Source: an uncultured Poribacteria bacterium
GTDB taxonomy: Bacteria > Poribacteria > WGA-4E > WGA-3G
DNA length: 64,000 nucleotides
Assembly: GCA_951813545.1 (NCBI GenBank)
Contig: OX638352.1
Location: 372,001-436,000, forward strand
Direction: 5' to 3'
The notes beneath the pieces were generated by a model. That model was not told the DNA's origin. It saw only the letters and a list, made by a program, of their open reading frames with translations, and did no database searches. How positions within the stretch are numbered: position 1 is the first letter of the stretch; each line of letters opens with the position of its first letter. Position numbers and translations under genes: made by a program. Below, piece by piece: positions 8,436 to 17,405 of the stretch.

Positions 8436-9362
8436 GTGGCAAGAAAAAAAATCAGTGTTATTGGTGCGGGGAATGTTGGTGCAACAGCGGCGTTTCTGAT
8501 CGCACAGAAACAACTTGGGGATGTCGTCATGATAGACATCGTGGACGGGGTCCCACAAGGTAAAGCATTGGATATGGCACAAATGGGTCCCGTAGAACTG
8601 TTTGATGCCGCAGTTGACGGAGATCTGGATTACGCTGCAACCGCAGGCTCCGACTTAGTAATTATTACATCAGGTTCCCCACGTAAACCGGGGATGACAC
8701 GCGAAGATCTGTTGCAAACGAATGCCAATATCGTTGGAAGCGTCACAGAAAACGTCGTGAAACAGTCGCCAGACTGCATTATCATGATGCTCACCAATCC
8801 GTTGGACATCATGACCTATCACGCGTGGAAGGTCTCAGGATTCCCGTCAAATCGTGTCGTTGGGCAGGCAGGCGTGTTGGATTCGGCACGGTTCCGTTAT
8901 TTCATCTCACTTGAACTCGGTGTATCTGTAGAAGACATCCATGCCCTCGTCCTCGGCGGACACGGCGATACAATGGTCCCATTGCCACGCTATACGACCG
9001 TCAACGGCATTCCAATTCCGCAGCTCATACCGGAAGATCGCATCGAAGCGATGGCACAACGAACCCGTGACGGTGGGGCTGAAATCGTTAATCTGCTCAA
9101 AACGAGCGGCTATTATGCCGCGGGTGCTTCGTTGGCACAGATGGCGGAAGCCATCATTCTGGACAAGAAACGGCTATTGCCCTGCTCTGCGCACCTCACC
9201 GGACAATACGGTATCGACGACCTTTATATCGGGGTTCCCATTAAACTCGGTGGAAACGGTGTAGAAGAAATTCTCGAAATCGAGCTGACCGATGACGAAC
9301 TCGGGTCCTTACAGCACTCGGCACAAACCTATCGGGAAGGTATTGCGTTGTTGGGGTATTAG
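8436..9362 (+). CDS. mdh: Malate dehydrogenase
   Basis: NAD-dependent oxidation of malate to oxaloacetate in the cytosolic TCA cycle, LDH-like MDH subgroup. The N-terminal Rossmann motif is GAGNVGAT. The substrate arginines are in SPRKPGMTRED, and the catalytic histidine is in GGHGDTMVP. Arginine at the loop position favours malate over lactate. I prefer the GTG at 8436: GGAGG (8426-8430) is spaced for it, and it gives the usual start (V/M)ARKKISVIG and 308 residues. An upstream in-frame ATG at 8424 overlaps the Shine-Dalgarno. Icd and a citrate-synthase-like gene lie 29 kb away, so the TCA genes are not clustered. Confidence 0.95.
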   Translation: MARKKISVIGAGNVGATAAFLIAQKQLGDVVMIDIVDGVPQGKALDMAQMGPVELFDAAVDGDLDYAATAGSDLVIITSGSPRKPGMTREDLLQTNANIVGSVTENVVKQSPDCIIMMLTNPLDIMTYHAWKVSGFPSNRVVGQAGVLDSARFRYFISLELGVSVEDIHALVLGGHGDTMVPLPRYTTVNGIPIPQLIPEDRIEAMAQRTRDGGAEIVNLLKTSGYYAAGASLAQMAEAIILDKKRLLPCSAHLTGQYGIDDLYIGVPIKLGGNGVEEILEIELTDDELGSLQHSAQTYREGIALLGY

Positions 9363-9417
9363 AAAATTTCGCAACTTCGTCCTCACATGAGAAATAAGGC
9401 TACCCAAAAAGCCGAAT

Positions 9418-9553
9418 TATAGTAAAGTCTACAATTACTTGGACATTACGAGGAGGCGAGGATACAATCCTCGCCAGCAGCGGTGGGGGTTTTGCTTAGG
9501 TGTTTCCCTCATTCACCAAACCACCGTCTACGTATTTTCGGGCGTTACTATAA
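9418..9553. mobile_element. MITE-like element with TTATAGTAA terminal inverted repeats
   Basis: TTATAGTAA (9418-9426) and TTACTATAA (9545-9553) are perfect inverted ends of a 136-bp non-coding unit. A central hairpin GGCGAGGAT...ATCCTCGCC is followed by CAGCAGCGGTGGGG. A second copy with the same ends and central hairpin, split by an insert, lies at 49727-49990, and a solo end is at 50086-50094. The size and lack of coding capacity fit a miniature inverted-repeat element. The transposase in trans is unknown. Confidence 0.6.
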
Positions 9554-9638
9554 AAGAGACCGTAACAAAATGAGGGTGGTACATAACGCGATTTGAGTTA
9601 TGCACCACCCTTTATTAACTTTCACAAGGCTTCATTAC

Positions 9639-9736
9639 CTATTTTCCATCTTTCTTGTCAGCCTCGTCAACGACTTCGTATTCAGTGTCCGTAACAATGC
9701 TATCTACTGAGGCAGCTGTTGCACCAACATCCGATA
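9639..9736 (-). pseudogene. Remnant of a dnaK 3' end
   Basis: Read on the minus strand, this encodes about 32 residues ending in DTEYEVVDEADKKDGK and a TAG. It matches the C-terminus of the intact DnaK at 11338-13275 ([16 protein letters not shown]), with an uninterrupted 20-plus-base identical DNA run and further matches around it. No start or other DnaK domain is present. It is a duplicated tail left just downstream of the nuclease-like paralogues, suggesting that a second dnaK-like gene or duplicated segment once lay here. Confidence 0.7.
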
Positions 9737-9754
9737 CATCTAACTGTTCTGATC

Positions 9755-10360
9755 TTACGCTTTTTGTGCAACCATACTGGAAAGGATACCAAGGATCCTG
9801 TCGCACCGCTCAATCGTGTAGGTTGCCATATCAATATGCAGACACTTTCCCTCTAACTTGAGGAACAGCCAATCTATTCCTGTGGTGGAAGCTCCATAAA
9901 CGCAAGGGATATCATTCCCTCTCTCGGCATTAAAGCGTTGGGCGGCGAGCATCTCGGCGACACACTGCCCCATACCAAGTTTTAGGTCCGCATTTTTCGC
10001 TTCAACAAGGATGACGATTGGTGCCTCTAAATAAAATTGGTTTGGCGACAGACTCACCAAAAAATCACACACCCCTATCAAGCCATCTTCAGGATCAACG
10101 CTGAAATCAATACCAGAAAAGAAACTAATGCGGCGCTCGAAGTGATCGAGGAGTTCAACAAGCACATCGGCGACAATCAGTTCCGAACGCGCTTTTTCGG
10201 TACTGATCGCGGTAGCTAACGATGCCTTTTTTTTTAATGCTGTAGTGAGATGGGCACTGGGAGACACCGTTTCTACTTCAGAAAAGAGTGCCGCGGATTC
10301 AACGATTTCTAATTGAAACGTTGTTACGACTGTTTCCAGCGTAAAATTGCTATAAGCCAT
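9755..10360 (-). CDS. Putative PD-(D/E)XK nuclease-fold protein, intact paralogue
   Basis: A 201-residue cytosolic protein without signal peptide. The residue pattern E60 (KARSEL), D99 (GVCDFLVS), E120-A-K122 (ILVEAKN) and Q132 follows the alpha-beta core of PD-(D/E)XK nuclease-like proteins, a fold assignment made by eye. GGAGGAAG precedes the ATG at 10360. The gene immediately upstream (10404-10995) is a close tandem paralogue that has lost D99 and its C-terminus. Target and role are unknown: it could be a DNA nuclease, or a catalytically used family member of a small defence or repair system. No methylase or toxin partner is seen next to it. Confidence 0.6.
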   Translation of the reverse strand: MAYSNFTLETVVTTFQLEIVESAALFSEVETVSPSAHLTTALKKKASLATAISTEKARSELIVADVLVELLDHFERRISFFSGIDFSVDPEDGLIGVCDFLVSLSPNQFYLEAPIVILVEAKNADLKLGMGQCVAEMLAAQRFNAERGNDIPCVYGASTTGIDWLFLKLEGKCLHIDMATYTIERCDRILGILSSMVAQKA

Positions 10361-10403
10361 ATCTGCTTCCTCCTGAGGGCGGTCAAAACAGTGAAACGCT
10401 CAT

Positions 10404-10995
10404 TCACGCCTTTTGTGCCACCATACTGGAGAGGATACCGAGGATCCTGTCACACCGCTCAATCGTGTAAATAAAGTTGCTTCGCCTCTAATTTAAGGAA
10501 TTTCCAATCTGTTCCGGAGGTAGTCGCCCCATAAATACAGCGGATGTCGTTCTCCCTTTCGGCATTAAAGCGTTGGGCAGCAACCATTTCGGAGACACAC
10601 TCTCCCAAACCAATCAGTAGGTCGTCCTTCTTCGCTTCAACAAGGATAATGACAGGTGCCTCCAAGAAAGATTGCCCTGGTGATAGACTGACTAAGAAAC
10701 CGCATACGCCAGTCAAACCATTTTCAGCATCAACATTGAAGTCAATGCCGGAAAAGAGACTAATGCGCTGCTCAAAGTGCTCCCGGAGCTCAACAAGGAC
10801 ATCGGCAACAATCATTTCTGATTTTGCTTTCTCTGTTCCTATAGTTGTGGCTAAGGGAGCTTTCCTTGCCAATGCTGTCGTGAGATGGTCACTCGGTTCG
10901 ACTGTTCCTACTTCGGAAAAAAGTCCCGCGGCATCAACCTTTTCGAGTTGGAACGCTGGCAGCACCGATTCTAAGGTGAACTCACTGTAAGCCAT
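10404..10995 (-). pseudogene. Decaying paralogue of the PD-(D/E)XK-like gene (C-terminal frameshift)
   Basis: The open part is 10459-10995 (178 residues), highly similar to the 201-residue neighbour. After the shared KLEAKQL segment a net loss of 14 nt shifts the frame and creates a stop at LYLHD. The lost tail, YTIERCDRILGILSSMVAQKA, is still readable in another frame down to a stop at 10404-10406. The presumed catalytic aspartate is glycine (GVCGFLVS) and the Q132 position is glutamate. GGAG precedes the start at 10995. A truncated product could still be made, but several lines point to relaxed constraint. Confidence 0.7.
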
Positions 10996-11025
10996 TGATA
11001 AAATCTCCTACGTGGCACCAATAGG

Positions 11026-11043
11026 GTTACAATTTAAAGTTAA
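11026..11043. repeat. 18-bp target duplication, left copy (element A)
   Basis: GTTACAATTTAAAGTTAA immediately precedes the CCATAGG end of element A. It is repeated exactly at 11324-11341 after the other end. Confidence 0.8.
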
Positions 11044-11323
11044 CCATAGGTGTCAATTTAGCGGTTTTTCGTCTTATTTCGTTGCAGCTCTTCTACAAAT
11101 GCCGCCCCTACGGTGCTTGAGACTTTTTGGGCCACACGCTGCTATAAACATTGTGAAGAAACACCCAAGCAAATAAACCCTACGGGACTGAAGAGGGTTT
11201 CTGGCGTGTGCAAAGTTTATGGCTGAAACCCGGCGCAGTTGGAAACAGTGAAGAAACACCCAAGCAAAAACCCTACCGGTCTGGGGCTGCGAGGGTTGTT
11301 TTTTCTAAAATTGACACCTATGG
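11044..11323. mobile_element. MITE-like element A with 18-bp target duplication
   Basis: A 280-bp non-coding unit bounded by inverted ends CCATAGGTGTCAATTT (left) and AAATTGACACCTATGG (right). It is flanked by exact 18-bp direct repeats (11026-11043 and 11324-11341). It sits directly behind dnaK, and the right duplication covers the dnaK stop codon. Internal sequence includes GCCGCCCCTACGG-type hairpins also seen in element B (36071-36305). There is no open reading frame of note. The rest of the 10996-11337 gap is the short upstream region of the nuclease-like pseudogene. Confidence 0.75.
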
Positions 11324-11337
11324 GTTACAATTTAAAG

Positions 11338-13275
11338 TTAACTTTTATCTTTCTTCTCATCCTCGTCAACGACTTCGTATTCAGCGTCAACGACATCGCT
11401 ATCCGCAGAATCAGTTGTCGGATCAGCAGCGGCAGACGGATCTCCAGGCGCAGCCCCCGGATCAGCATCGGCTGTTTGCTGATACATCTGTGCGGAGACT
11501 TCATGCCAGACCTGTGTTAATTCCTCCGTTGTGGATTGAATTTCGGCATGGTTGTTCGCCTCTAACGCCTGTTTGACACGCGCAACGGCAGCGTTCACTT
11601 TTTCCTTGGAGGCATCGTCTACCTTGTCGCCGAACTCGCCCAGGTTTTTCTCTGTTTCGTAAACCATTGAATCAGCACGATTGCGAGTCTCAACTTCCTC
11701 CCGTTTCTGCTTATCTTCTTCGGCGTGCGCCTCGGCATCTTTCACCATCTGTTCAACTTCAGCATCGCTGAGTCCAGAAGACGCAGTAATGGTAATTTTC
11801 TGTTCTTTGCCGGTCGCCGTATCTTTGGCGGACACATTGAGGATACCGTTTGCATCAATATCAAATGTCACCTCAATCTGCGGCACACCTCTCGGTGCCG
11901 GGGGCAATTCACTCAAGCGAAAACGTCCGATAGTTTTGTTGTAAACCGCCTGTTCCCGTTCGCCTTGAAGGACATGCACATCCACCGAAGTCTGATTGTT
12001 CTCAGCCGTCGTGAAGATATTCGACTTCTTGGTAGGAATCGTTGTGTTCCTATCAATCAACCGCGTGAACATTCCACCAAGTGTTTCAATACCAAGTGAG
12101 AGCGGTGTGACATCTAACAAGAGAATATCTTTGACCTCTTCATCGCCTGCGAGAACACCCCCCTGAATTGCGGCACCGATCGCGACGACTTCATCAGGAT
12201 TGACCCCCTTGTGTGGCTCTTTCCCGAAGAGTTGCTCCACGGCTTCCTGGACTTTCGGCATGCGTGTCTGCCCACCAACGAGAATAACTTCATCAATGTC
12301 GGCGGCTTGCATTTCAGCATCCGCGAGTGCTTGTTGACACGGCGCAAGCGAACGCTGGACCAGGTCATCTGTAATCTGTTCCAGTTTTGCGCGGGTGAGC
12401 GTCAAGTTAAGATGTTTCGGACCCGCGGCATCAACAGTGATAAACGGTAGGTTGATTTCTGCTTGTAGTGTACTGGAGAGTTCGCATTTTGCGGTTTCCG
12501 CCGCCTCTTTTAAGCGTTGTAATGCCATCTGATCGCTGCGTAAATCAATCCCTTGGCTGCTGAGGAATTCCTGTGCCATCCAGTCAATTACTGCTTGGTC
12601 GAAGTCGTCACCACCGAGGTGTGTATCACCATTCGTACTCTTGACCTCAAAGACTCCGTCCCCGATTTCAAGAATAGAAATGTCAAATGTACCGCCGCCG
12701 AGATCATAGACAGCGATCTTTTTGTCGCCTTCACTTTGTAGTCCATAGGCGAGGGATGCAGCCGTAGGTTCATTGATAATCCGTTCAACTTCCAACCCCG
12801 CGATTTTGCCTGCATCTGCTGTCGCCTGACGTTGAGAATCGTTAAAGTAGGCGGGCACAGTGACAACCGCCTTTGTGACTTCTTCTCCGAGATACGCTTC
12901 AGCGGTCTCCTTCATTTTCCGCAAAACCATAGCGGATATTTCCGGCGGAGAGTAATCTTTACCATCAATATTTACGGCGACATCGCCATCTTTATCGGCT
13001 TTTAATTCATAAGGGACACGCCTCGCGTCGTCACCAATTTCGTTATGCTTGCGTCCCATGAACCTTTTAATCGAAAAGATTGTATTTTGAGGGTTTGTCG
13101 TAGCTTGTCTTTTGGCAACCAGTCCAACGGGACGTTCACCTTCTTTGGTAAAACCGACAACCGAAGGTGTCGTTCGATTTCCCTCTGCGTTTTCAATTAC
13201 CTTGGCATCGCCGCTCTCCAAAACGGCTACACACGAATTTGTTGTACCTAAATCAATTCCAATGACTTTGCTCAT
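11338..13275 (-). CDS. dnaK: Chaperone DnaK (Hsp70)
   Basis: ATP-dependent cytosolic chaperone. The 645 residues cover the nucleotide-binding domain ([14 protein letters not shown] start; [23 protein letters not shown]), the interdomain linker ([21 protein letters not shown]), the peptide-binding beta domain and a helical lid. The acidic tail ends in [25 protein letters not shown] precedes the ATG. No grpE or dnaJ gene is adjacent, and no clear CIRCE operator was found upstream. MITE-like element A lies immediately after the stop, and a duplicate of the last ~30 codons lies at 9639-9736. Confidence 0.98.
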   Translation of the reverse strand: MSKVIGIDLGTTNSCVAVLESGDAKVIENAEGNRTTPSVVGFTKEGERPVGLVAKRQATTNPQNTIFSIKRFMGRKHNEIGDDARRVPYELKADKDGDVAVNIDGKDYSPPEISAMVLRKMKETAEAYLGEEVTKAVVTVPAYFNDSQRQATADAGKIAGLEVERIINEPTAASLAYGLQSEGDKKIAVYDLGGGTFDISILEIGDGVFEVKSTNGDTHLGGDDFDQAVIDWMAQEFLSSQGIDLRSDQMALQRLKEAAETAKCELSSTLQAEINLPFITVDAAGPKHLNLTLTRAKLEQITDDLVQRSLAPCQQALADAEMQAADIDEVILVGGQTRMPKVQEAVEQLFGKEPHKGVNPDEVVAIGAAIQGGVLAGDEEVKDILLLDVTPLSLGIETLGGMFTRLIDRNTTIPTKKSNIFTTAENNQTSVDVHVLQGEREQAVYNKTIGRFRLSELPPAPRGVPQIEVTFDIDANGILNVSAKDTATGKEQKITITASSGLSDAEVEQMVKDAEAHAEEDKQKREEVETRNRADSMVYETEKNLGEFGDKVDDASKEKVNAAVARVKQALEANNHAEIQSTTEELTQVWHEVSAQMYQQTADADPGAAPGDPSAAADPTTDSADSDVVDAEYEVVDEDEKKDKS

Positions 13276-13526
13276 CCTTGGTTTCTCCTCTGTATGAATA
13301 GTGGTAAGGTAGGCACATCGCGCTCACAATGTGCCTATTTATTTAAGAGATTCTTTGATTGCCTCGCCGCTAGCGCACCTATGCGTCAGAAAATATCCAG
13401 CAATTTCTCTCCATTTACCAAATAGTATGCAATATCTATGCCAATAGTAATTGCTTGAAACAGCCGAAATTCCTGCTGAATGTCTGCCAAATTGGCACAA
13501 TCTTAAAAGGGCTGTGATTTCATACG

Positions 13527-14336
13527 TCAATTTGACCCATCACGCACTCCGTACTTCTGTTTGAGGAATCCCCATGTCGTCGGCAATTTTGCGCTTGGTT
13601 CAACCGCTAAAATCTCTTGGATATTACCCTGAATCTCTTTAATTTCATCTTGTGAAAGCCCGCGGTTAAAGAGCACAAACTCATCAATAATCCCATTATA
13701 GTAGCGATTGAGAGCCGGTGGTTCCTCAGTACCAAGCATAAGTGGGGCATCAATCGGCACCAGTTTATCACCAGTCTTAGGGTAATCTATTAATACCTCA
13801 CCATCAAGATAGGCTGTCCACCACTTTCCACTCTGAAATGAAACCGCAACGTGCTGCCATTTGTCTTTGACCACATCACGAGGACTTTGTGCTGGCACAT
13901 TACGCCCACCTGTCAATTTCCATCCCATCCATATAAAACCGTCCGGATGGAGCAGTACCTCGAAAAATTCTTGTACATCGGGTCCCTTCGCCGCGATCAG
14001 CTGCCATGTACCAGGTCCCGCCTTCAAAGTGGGTTTAATCCAAGCGGCAATCGTGATTCCGTCGGTAAATTCAAAGGCATCAGAATGTTCAACCCGAACA
14101 ATCCCGTCTTTGCCGCCGAAATTAACCGCTTTCCCGAATTTACCGTCCGTCCACGACGTATCCCCCTCTAGTTTTCCATCCTGTCCATTACCAGAGAGAT
14201 CTGCGGCATCCTTACCTGCTCCCTCTTCAAAAGCAAAATAGACGACTAAACCTTCCAGTTCTTCGGCTGCACCAACACTCTGGAAATTCCCTACGAGAAG
14301 ATGCACAGCACACAAAAAAACTACAAATTTACGCAT
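13527..14336 (-). CDS. Secreted LamG-domain (concanavalin A-like) protein
   Basis: The 269-residue protein has a signal peptide (cleavage near VGAAEE). A single LamG-like jelly roll follows: VVYFAFEEGAGKDAADLSGNGQDGKLEG, FTDGITIAAWIKP, WQHVAVSFQSGKWWTAYLDG and YYNGIIDEFVLFNRGLSQDEI. This is the classic laminin-G-3 pattern seen in poribacterial and planctomycetal secreted proteins. Such domains bind carbohydrate or protein ligands. No catalytic residues are recognised. The protein ends with a short basic/hydrophobic tail (TTWGFLKQKYGV). Confidence 0.85.
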   Translation of the reverse strand: MRKFVVFLCAVHLLVGNFQSVGAAEELEGLVVYFAFEEGAGKDAADLSGNGQDGKLEGDTSWTDGKFGKAVNFGGKDGIVRVEHSDAFEFTDGITIAAWIKPTLKAGPGTWQLIAAKGPDVQEFFEVLLHPDGFIWMGWKLTGGRNVPAQSPRDVVKDKWQHVAVSFQSGKWWTAYLDGEVLIDYPKTGDKLVPIDAPLMLGTEEPPALNRYYNGIIDEFVLFNRGLSQDEIKEIQGNIQEILAVEPSAKLPTTWGFLKQKYGVRDGSN

Positions 14337-14368
14337 GAGTATCCTCCAATTCGTATAGGGTTCAGTTT

Positions 14369-14492
14369 ATTAAACAATTTAGGCGGATGTAAAGAACACC
14401 GCCTCTTTATTGGACTACGGACATCTTTAGCAAACGGAAATGTACCTTGATAACCACGGGGTCGAGAGATGTGCCAAATGCCTTCATACGAA
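14369..14492 (-). repeat. Direct repeat containing a phyH 3'-end remnant
   Basis: This ~125-bp stretch aligns with 15584-15707, the 3' end and downstream flank of PhyH-2. On the minus strand it still encodes YEGIWHISRPRGYQGTFPFA, matching the PhyH-2 C-terminus YEGVWHVSRPRGYQGTFPFA, but the stop codon is lost. The two repeats flank the DUF1593 gene. Confidence 0.75.
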
Positions 14493-14504
14493 AGTTTAGT
14501 GTGT

Positions 14505-15569
14505 TTAGGGGTGACTTATACACCAGTCTGCGCGTTCTTGGAACTCCGCCTGATAGTCGGAACGCCACTTGGAAATGCTCGACGGACCGGGTCCATCAAC
14601 ATAGTGATTGGTGTTCCCGTCGCGCTTGAATTGTCCGCCCCAGCTTTCCTGGGTCGGGTCATCGGGATCATTCAACCCGCGGTTCGCACTCACCAGCCAC
14701 AGGAACGAAGGCGAATCCCCTTCACACACTCCAGTGCATCCCATCCCTTCGTGCGGATACACATCGCAGAGAGGTCCGTGGTTATTGCGAATGTTCTCGT
14801 TGACCCAAGCGAGGTTTGAAATCGGATCACGTCCGCCGAACATTCCTTGGTAAGTCTTTTGCGAGTGAATGATGAACAACTTTGGGAAATTATCGCGCAA
14901 CCAACCAATCGTGCCATCTTGGGTCGCGATTTGATGGATACGTAATTTACTTAGGAACGTTTCCAAGTCGGCAGTACTGCGCGTATGCTGTACCTTCCAC
15001 ACCGCTTGCGCTACAACGCTGCAATCGCCCCAGATGCCAATATAGACCGGACGAGGATCGGGCTTGTCCACCATGCGGATGATCGCCTCCGAAGCCTCAC
15101 TGTCTTTGCCTTCACCAATATTGACAGTGCCCTTTTTGCCCCAAGTGCCGCTACGCCCCTGGAAAGTAACCGAACGCAGATAGTCCGGCGTGGGATACAA
15201 AGGGTCATGTTTTTTCAGGTTCTCGTATACCATTTCGTAGCGGTCAATCACATCCAATAGGCGTTGTTTCTTGGCTATGTTGGCAAAGGTGCCCGATGAA
15301 GCTATCAGTGCTTCGATGTCAAACTCATTGGCATACAACAGGAAACGGACCATCGACTGCATATCATCCGGATCGCTCTTTTGATCGTTGGGTACGTTGC
15401 CACCCTTGACGACACCAATCGGTGGAAAATCCGATGTCATGATTACACGCAGTCTATTCGTTGAATGGTGCTCACTTTCTTTGCGTTCCATATTCACCTC
15501 TTGCGCGAAAGCGATGGCGGTAAACAGAAGCAGGATTATTACTGTGAAATAGAATTTGCAATTCTTCAT
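14505..15569 (-). CDS. Secreted DUF1593 (nucleoside hydrolase-like) protein
   Basis: The 354-residue product starts at the ATG at 15569, giving a good signal peptide (FYFTVIILLLFTAIAFA). A longer frame to 15617 lacks a ribosome-binding site. The mature part opens with RVIMTSDFPPIGVVKGGN and a DPDDMQS acidic motif like the metal-binding aspartate cluster of nucleoside hydrolases. SMVRFLLYANEFDIEALIASSG follows. This is the DUF1593 family, often annotated as cellulose-binding or nucleoside-hydrolase-like glycosidases. The exact glycosidic substrate is unknown. The gene is framed by direct repeats derived from the neighbouring phyH 3' end, so it may have been inserted. Confidence 0.75.
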   Translation of the reverse strand: MKNCKFYFTVIILLLFTAIAFAQEVNMERKESEHHSTNRLRVIMTSDFPPIGVVKGGNVPNDQKSDPDDMQSMVRFLLYANEFDIEALIASSGTFANIAKKQRLLDVIDRYEMVYENLKKHDPLYPTPDYLRSVTFQGRSGTWGKKGTVNIGEGKDSEASEAIIRMVDKPDPRPVYIGIWGDCSVVAQAVWKVQHTRSTADLETFLSKLRIHQIATQDGTIGWLRDNFPKLFIIHSQKTYQGMFGGRDPISNLAWVNENIRNNHGPLCDVYPHEGMGCTGVCEGDSPSFLWLVSANRGLNDPDDPTQESWGGQFKRDGNTNHYVDGPGPSSISKWRSDYQAEFQERADWCISHP

Positions 15570-15583
15570 TTCTCTTAACGTCG

Positions 15584-15707
15584 TTAAACAATACGGGTGG
15601 ATGTGAAGAACACCCACCCTTTAAACACCAATGTATATCTCTAAGCAAACGGGAATGTGCCTTGATATCCACGGGGTCGGGAGACGTGCCAAACGCCTTC
15701 ATACATC
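15584..15707 (-). repeat. Partner direct repeat (3' end and flank of PhyH-2)
   Basis: Resident copy of the repeat whose remnant lies at 14369-14492. It overlaps the last codons and stop of PhyH-2. Confidence 0.75.
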
Positions 15708-16354
15708 GGGGTTACCTGATAATGGCACACGACATTGCTCCGCTCCATATCGTCACGTTCTTTCGCACCCTGATGCGGGATGTGATTGATAAATACCACA
15801 CAATCGCCAGCCTTTGGATACAGGATAACGTGTTCCTGTGCTTCACACCACGCCTCAAATTTAGGACGATCCAACGGATAGAGATGCGGTGGTTCGGAGA
15901 GATGTCCACCCTTGATAAACTTGAGGTGTCCCTCACCTGGGGCATTATCCTGAAAATAGTATGTCGTGTTAATCCCGACGGGTGCCATCGCAAATGGATG
16001 TTCCTTGACATACCGCTGTTCCTGCCAATAGCCGTAAAAATCCATGTGCCACTCTTGGAGATAGGGTCCTGGGTTAATGTGTGCGCGTAGACTTCGAAGT
16101 TGACACTGTTTGCCCATTAAGCCTTCAAGGTAAGGACGGACACTCGGATGCCCGACAAGCGGTTGGTATGTATCGGGTTCGCGGTCAAGTAAACTATCAA
16201 ACCACATATTTCCGACAGCGTTTAAGCCTTCCTCCCAACCCTCTTCCCGTGCATAGTTAACGCGTTGACGGATATGTTCTGTCTCCTCAGGTGACAAGGC
16301 ACCGTTTATTAAAACGAAACCGTCCTGTTGAAGTTTCTCGAGTTTACCTTTCAT
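15641..16354 (-). CDS. Phytanoyl-CoA dioxygenase (PhyH) family oxygenase 2
   Basis: Fe(II)/2-oxoglutarate oxygenase of 237 residues from the ATG at 16354. A GTG at 16378 would add eight. It opens with KLEKLQQDGFVLINGAL. Iron ligands are in EWHMDFYG, with the distal histidine in INHIPHQGAKER and the 2-oxoglutarate arginine just after it (ERSNVV). The protein is short compared with other members here but keeps the core. Its upstream region is the end of the IsrB element, whose stop codon lies only ~30 bp away. The original promoter and perhaps the native N-terminus may therefore have been displaced, and no convincing Shine-Dalgarno is seen. Confidence 0.85.
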   Translation of the reverse strand: MKGKLEKLQQDGFVLINGALSPEETEHIRQRVNYAREEGWEEGLNAVGNMWFDSLLDREPDTYQPLVGHPSVRPYLEGLMGKQCQLRSLRAHINPGPYLQEWHMDFYGYWQEQRYVKEHPFAMAPVGINTTYYFQDNAPGEGHLKFIKGGHLSEPPHLYPLDRPKFEAWCEAQEHVILYPKAGDCVVFINHIPHQGAKERDDMERSNVVCHYQVTPMYEGVWHVSRPRGYQGTFPFA

Positions 16355-16382
16355 ATAATCTTCGGACTGTAAACCCACTGCT

Positions 16383-17405
16383 TTAAGTGTGGGGGGAAAG
16401 CCCGCTCCTATAGTTGAAATTTAGGCGCGTCAGCACCTTAAAATCTGATTGTTTTGCATTCTGACAAAGGCGTTTTCCTTCCAAAGAATACAGAGAAACA
16501 CCATTTTTACTAAAACCACTGATACGTGTCAATCCGTGTTTAATATGTTTCACGAGTGTGTTTTTTACCAAACTATTGAAAACAGTCCCACCATATCGCG
16601 GTCTTTTACCACCTTTTTGCGGGTTCTGTCTATGTAACTCACGCCTGTGAATAGATATAGGTGAAATACAGAATATGTTACGATTATCAACGATACCCGT
16701 ACCACCGACACCGTAATATGCTAAGCACCAACTGTCAACACAATGTGCGTCAAAAGTCTCCGAGAGTTTAGCAGAAGACTTCTTTAGCCGTAATCTATCA
16801 CGTATTTCTTTTGTTTGCCACCCTTGAAGGGTTAGAAGTTGCCAACGTTTCTCTATTTCCGCATAGAACCATTGTTTACCGATTTCAAGGGGACTAAAAG
16901 ACGTATTCCACTTCTTAGCATGTGCTATTGTTTTCGATCTGATGTCTTCAACACAAACATGGGTAACAGGAAATAGTTTTGATAACCAATCAAGAATACG
17001 GAGTTTCCAGCCCCAACGGGCACGAGTCCCTGCAGGTATGCAGTTTCTATTAGCAAGACGATTGGTGCGATTTTTCCGGTTCGGACATTTTCGGGAACGT
17101 CTCTCTCTCCGCAACTCACGACGCTTCTGAATCTTCTTGCCAACTTTGTTATGGGCATCTGCCTGCACATTTAGATAGGTATGAGCTTCACTCTTGACGG
17201 TAAACCCTTCTTTTTTACTGCCAGGGTCAACACCGACAGCAATCTCTTGTTTATAGTCGCCTGAAGGGGCAACATTTAATCTCACACAAAAGACCCCATT
17301 ACACCAAAAAGGAGTTGCCTTGCCGGATTTGATCCACTTTCCAGCTCTCGCGGGTGTCGTGGGCATTAAGGGGTTTTGGGCTTTATCAACAACAGGAACA
17401 AACAT
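16383..17405 (-). CDS. isrB: IsrB: RuvC-only OMEGA (IscB-family) RNA-guided nickase
   Basis: From the ATG at 17405 (GGGAG upstream) the protein has 340 residues. The N-terminal PLMP motif (residues 12-15) is the hallmark of IscB/IsrB. RuvC-I has D60 in GVDPGSK, followed by an arginine-rich bridge helix (~92-120, RRELRRERRSRK). RuvC-II has E153 in VCVEDI, and RuvC-III has H221 and D224 in HCVDSW. Only 68 residues separate RuvC-II from RuvC-III, so the HNH domain of IscB and Cas9 is absent. Known IsrB proteins of about this length use a long omega-RNA to nick the non-target strand. All catalytic residues are present, so it may be active. The frame is open upstream to 17507, probably inside the omega-RNA. 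Confidence 0.85.
   Translation of the reverse strand: MFVPVVDKAQNPLMPTTPARAGKWIKSGKATPFWCNGVFCVRLNVAPSGDYKQEIAVGVDPGSKKEGFTVKSEAHTYLNVQADAHNKVGKKIQKRRELRRERRSRKCPNRKNRTNRLANRNCIPAGTRARWGWKLRILDWLSKLFPVTHVCVEDIRSKTIAHAKKWNTSFSPLEIGKQWFYAEIEKRWQLLTLQGWQTKEIRDRLRLKKSSAKLSETFDAHCVDSWCLAYYGVGGTGIVDNRNIFCISPISIHRRELHRQNPQKGGKRPRYGGTVFNSLVKNTLVKHIKHGLTRISGFSKNGVSLYSLEGKRLCQNAKQSDFKVLTRLNFNYRSGLSPHT

Noticed and set aside
13339..13530. 63-codon frame between dnaK and the LamG gene
   Set aside because: It overlaps the LamG stop region, lacks a ribosome-binding site and shows no family features.
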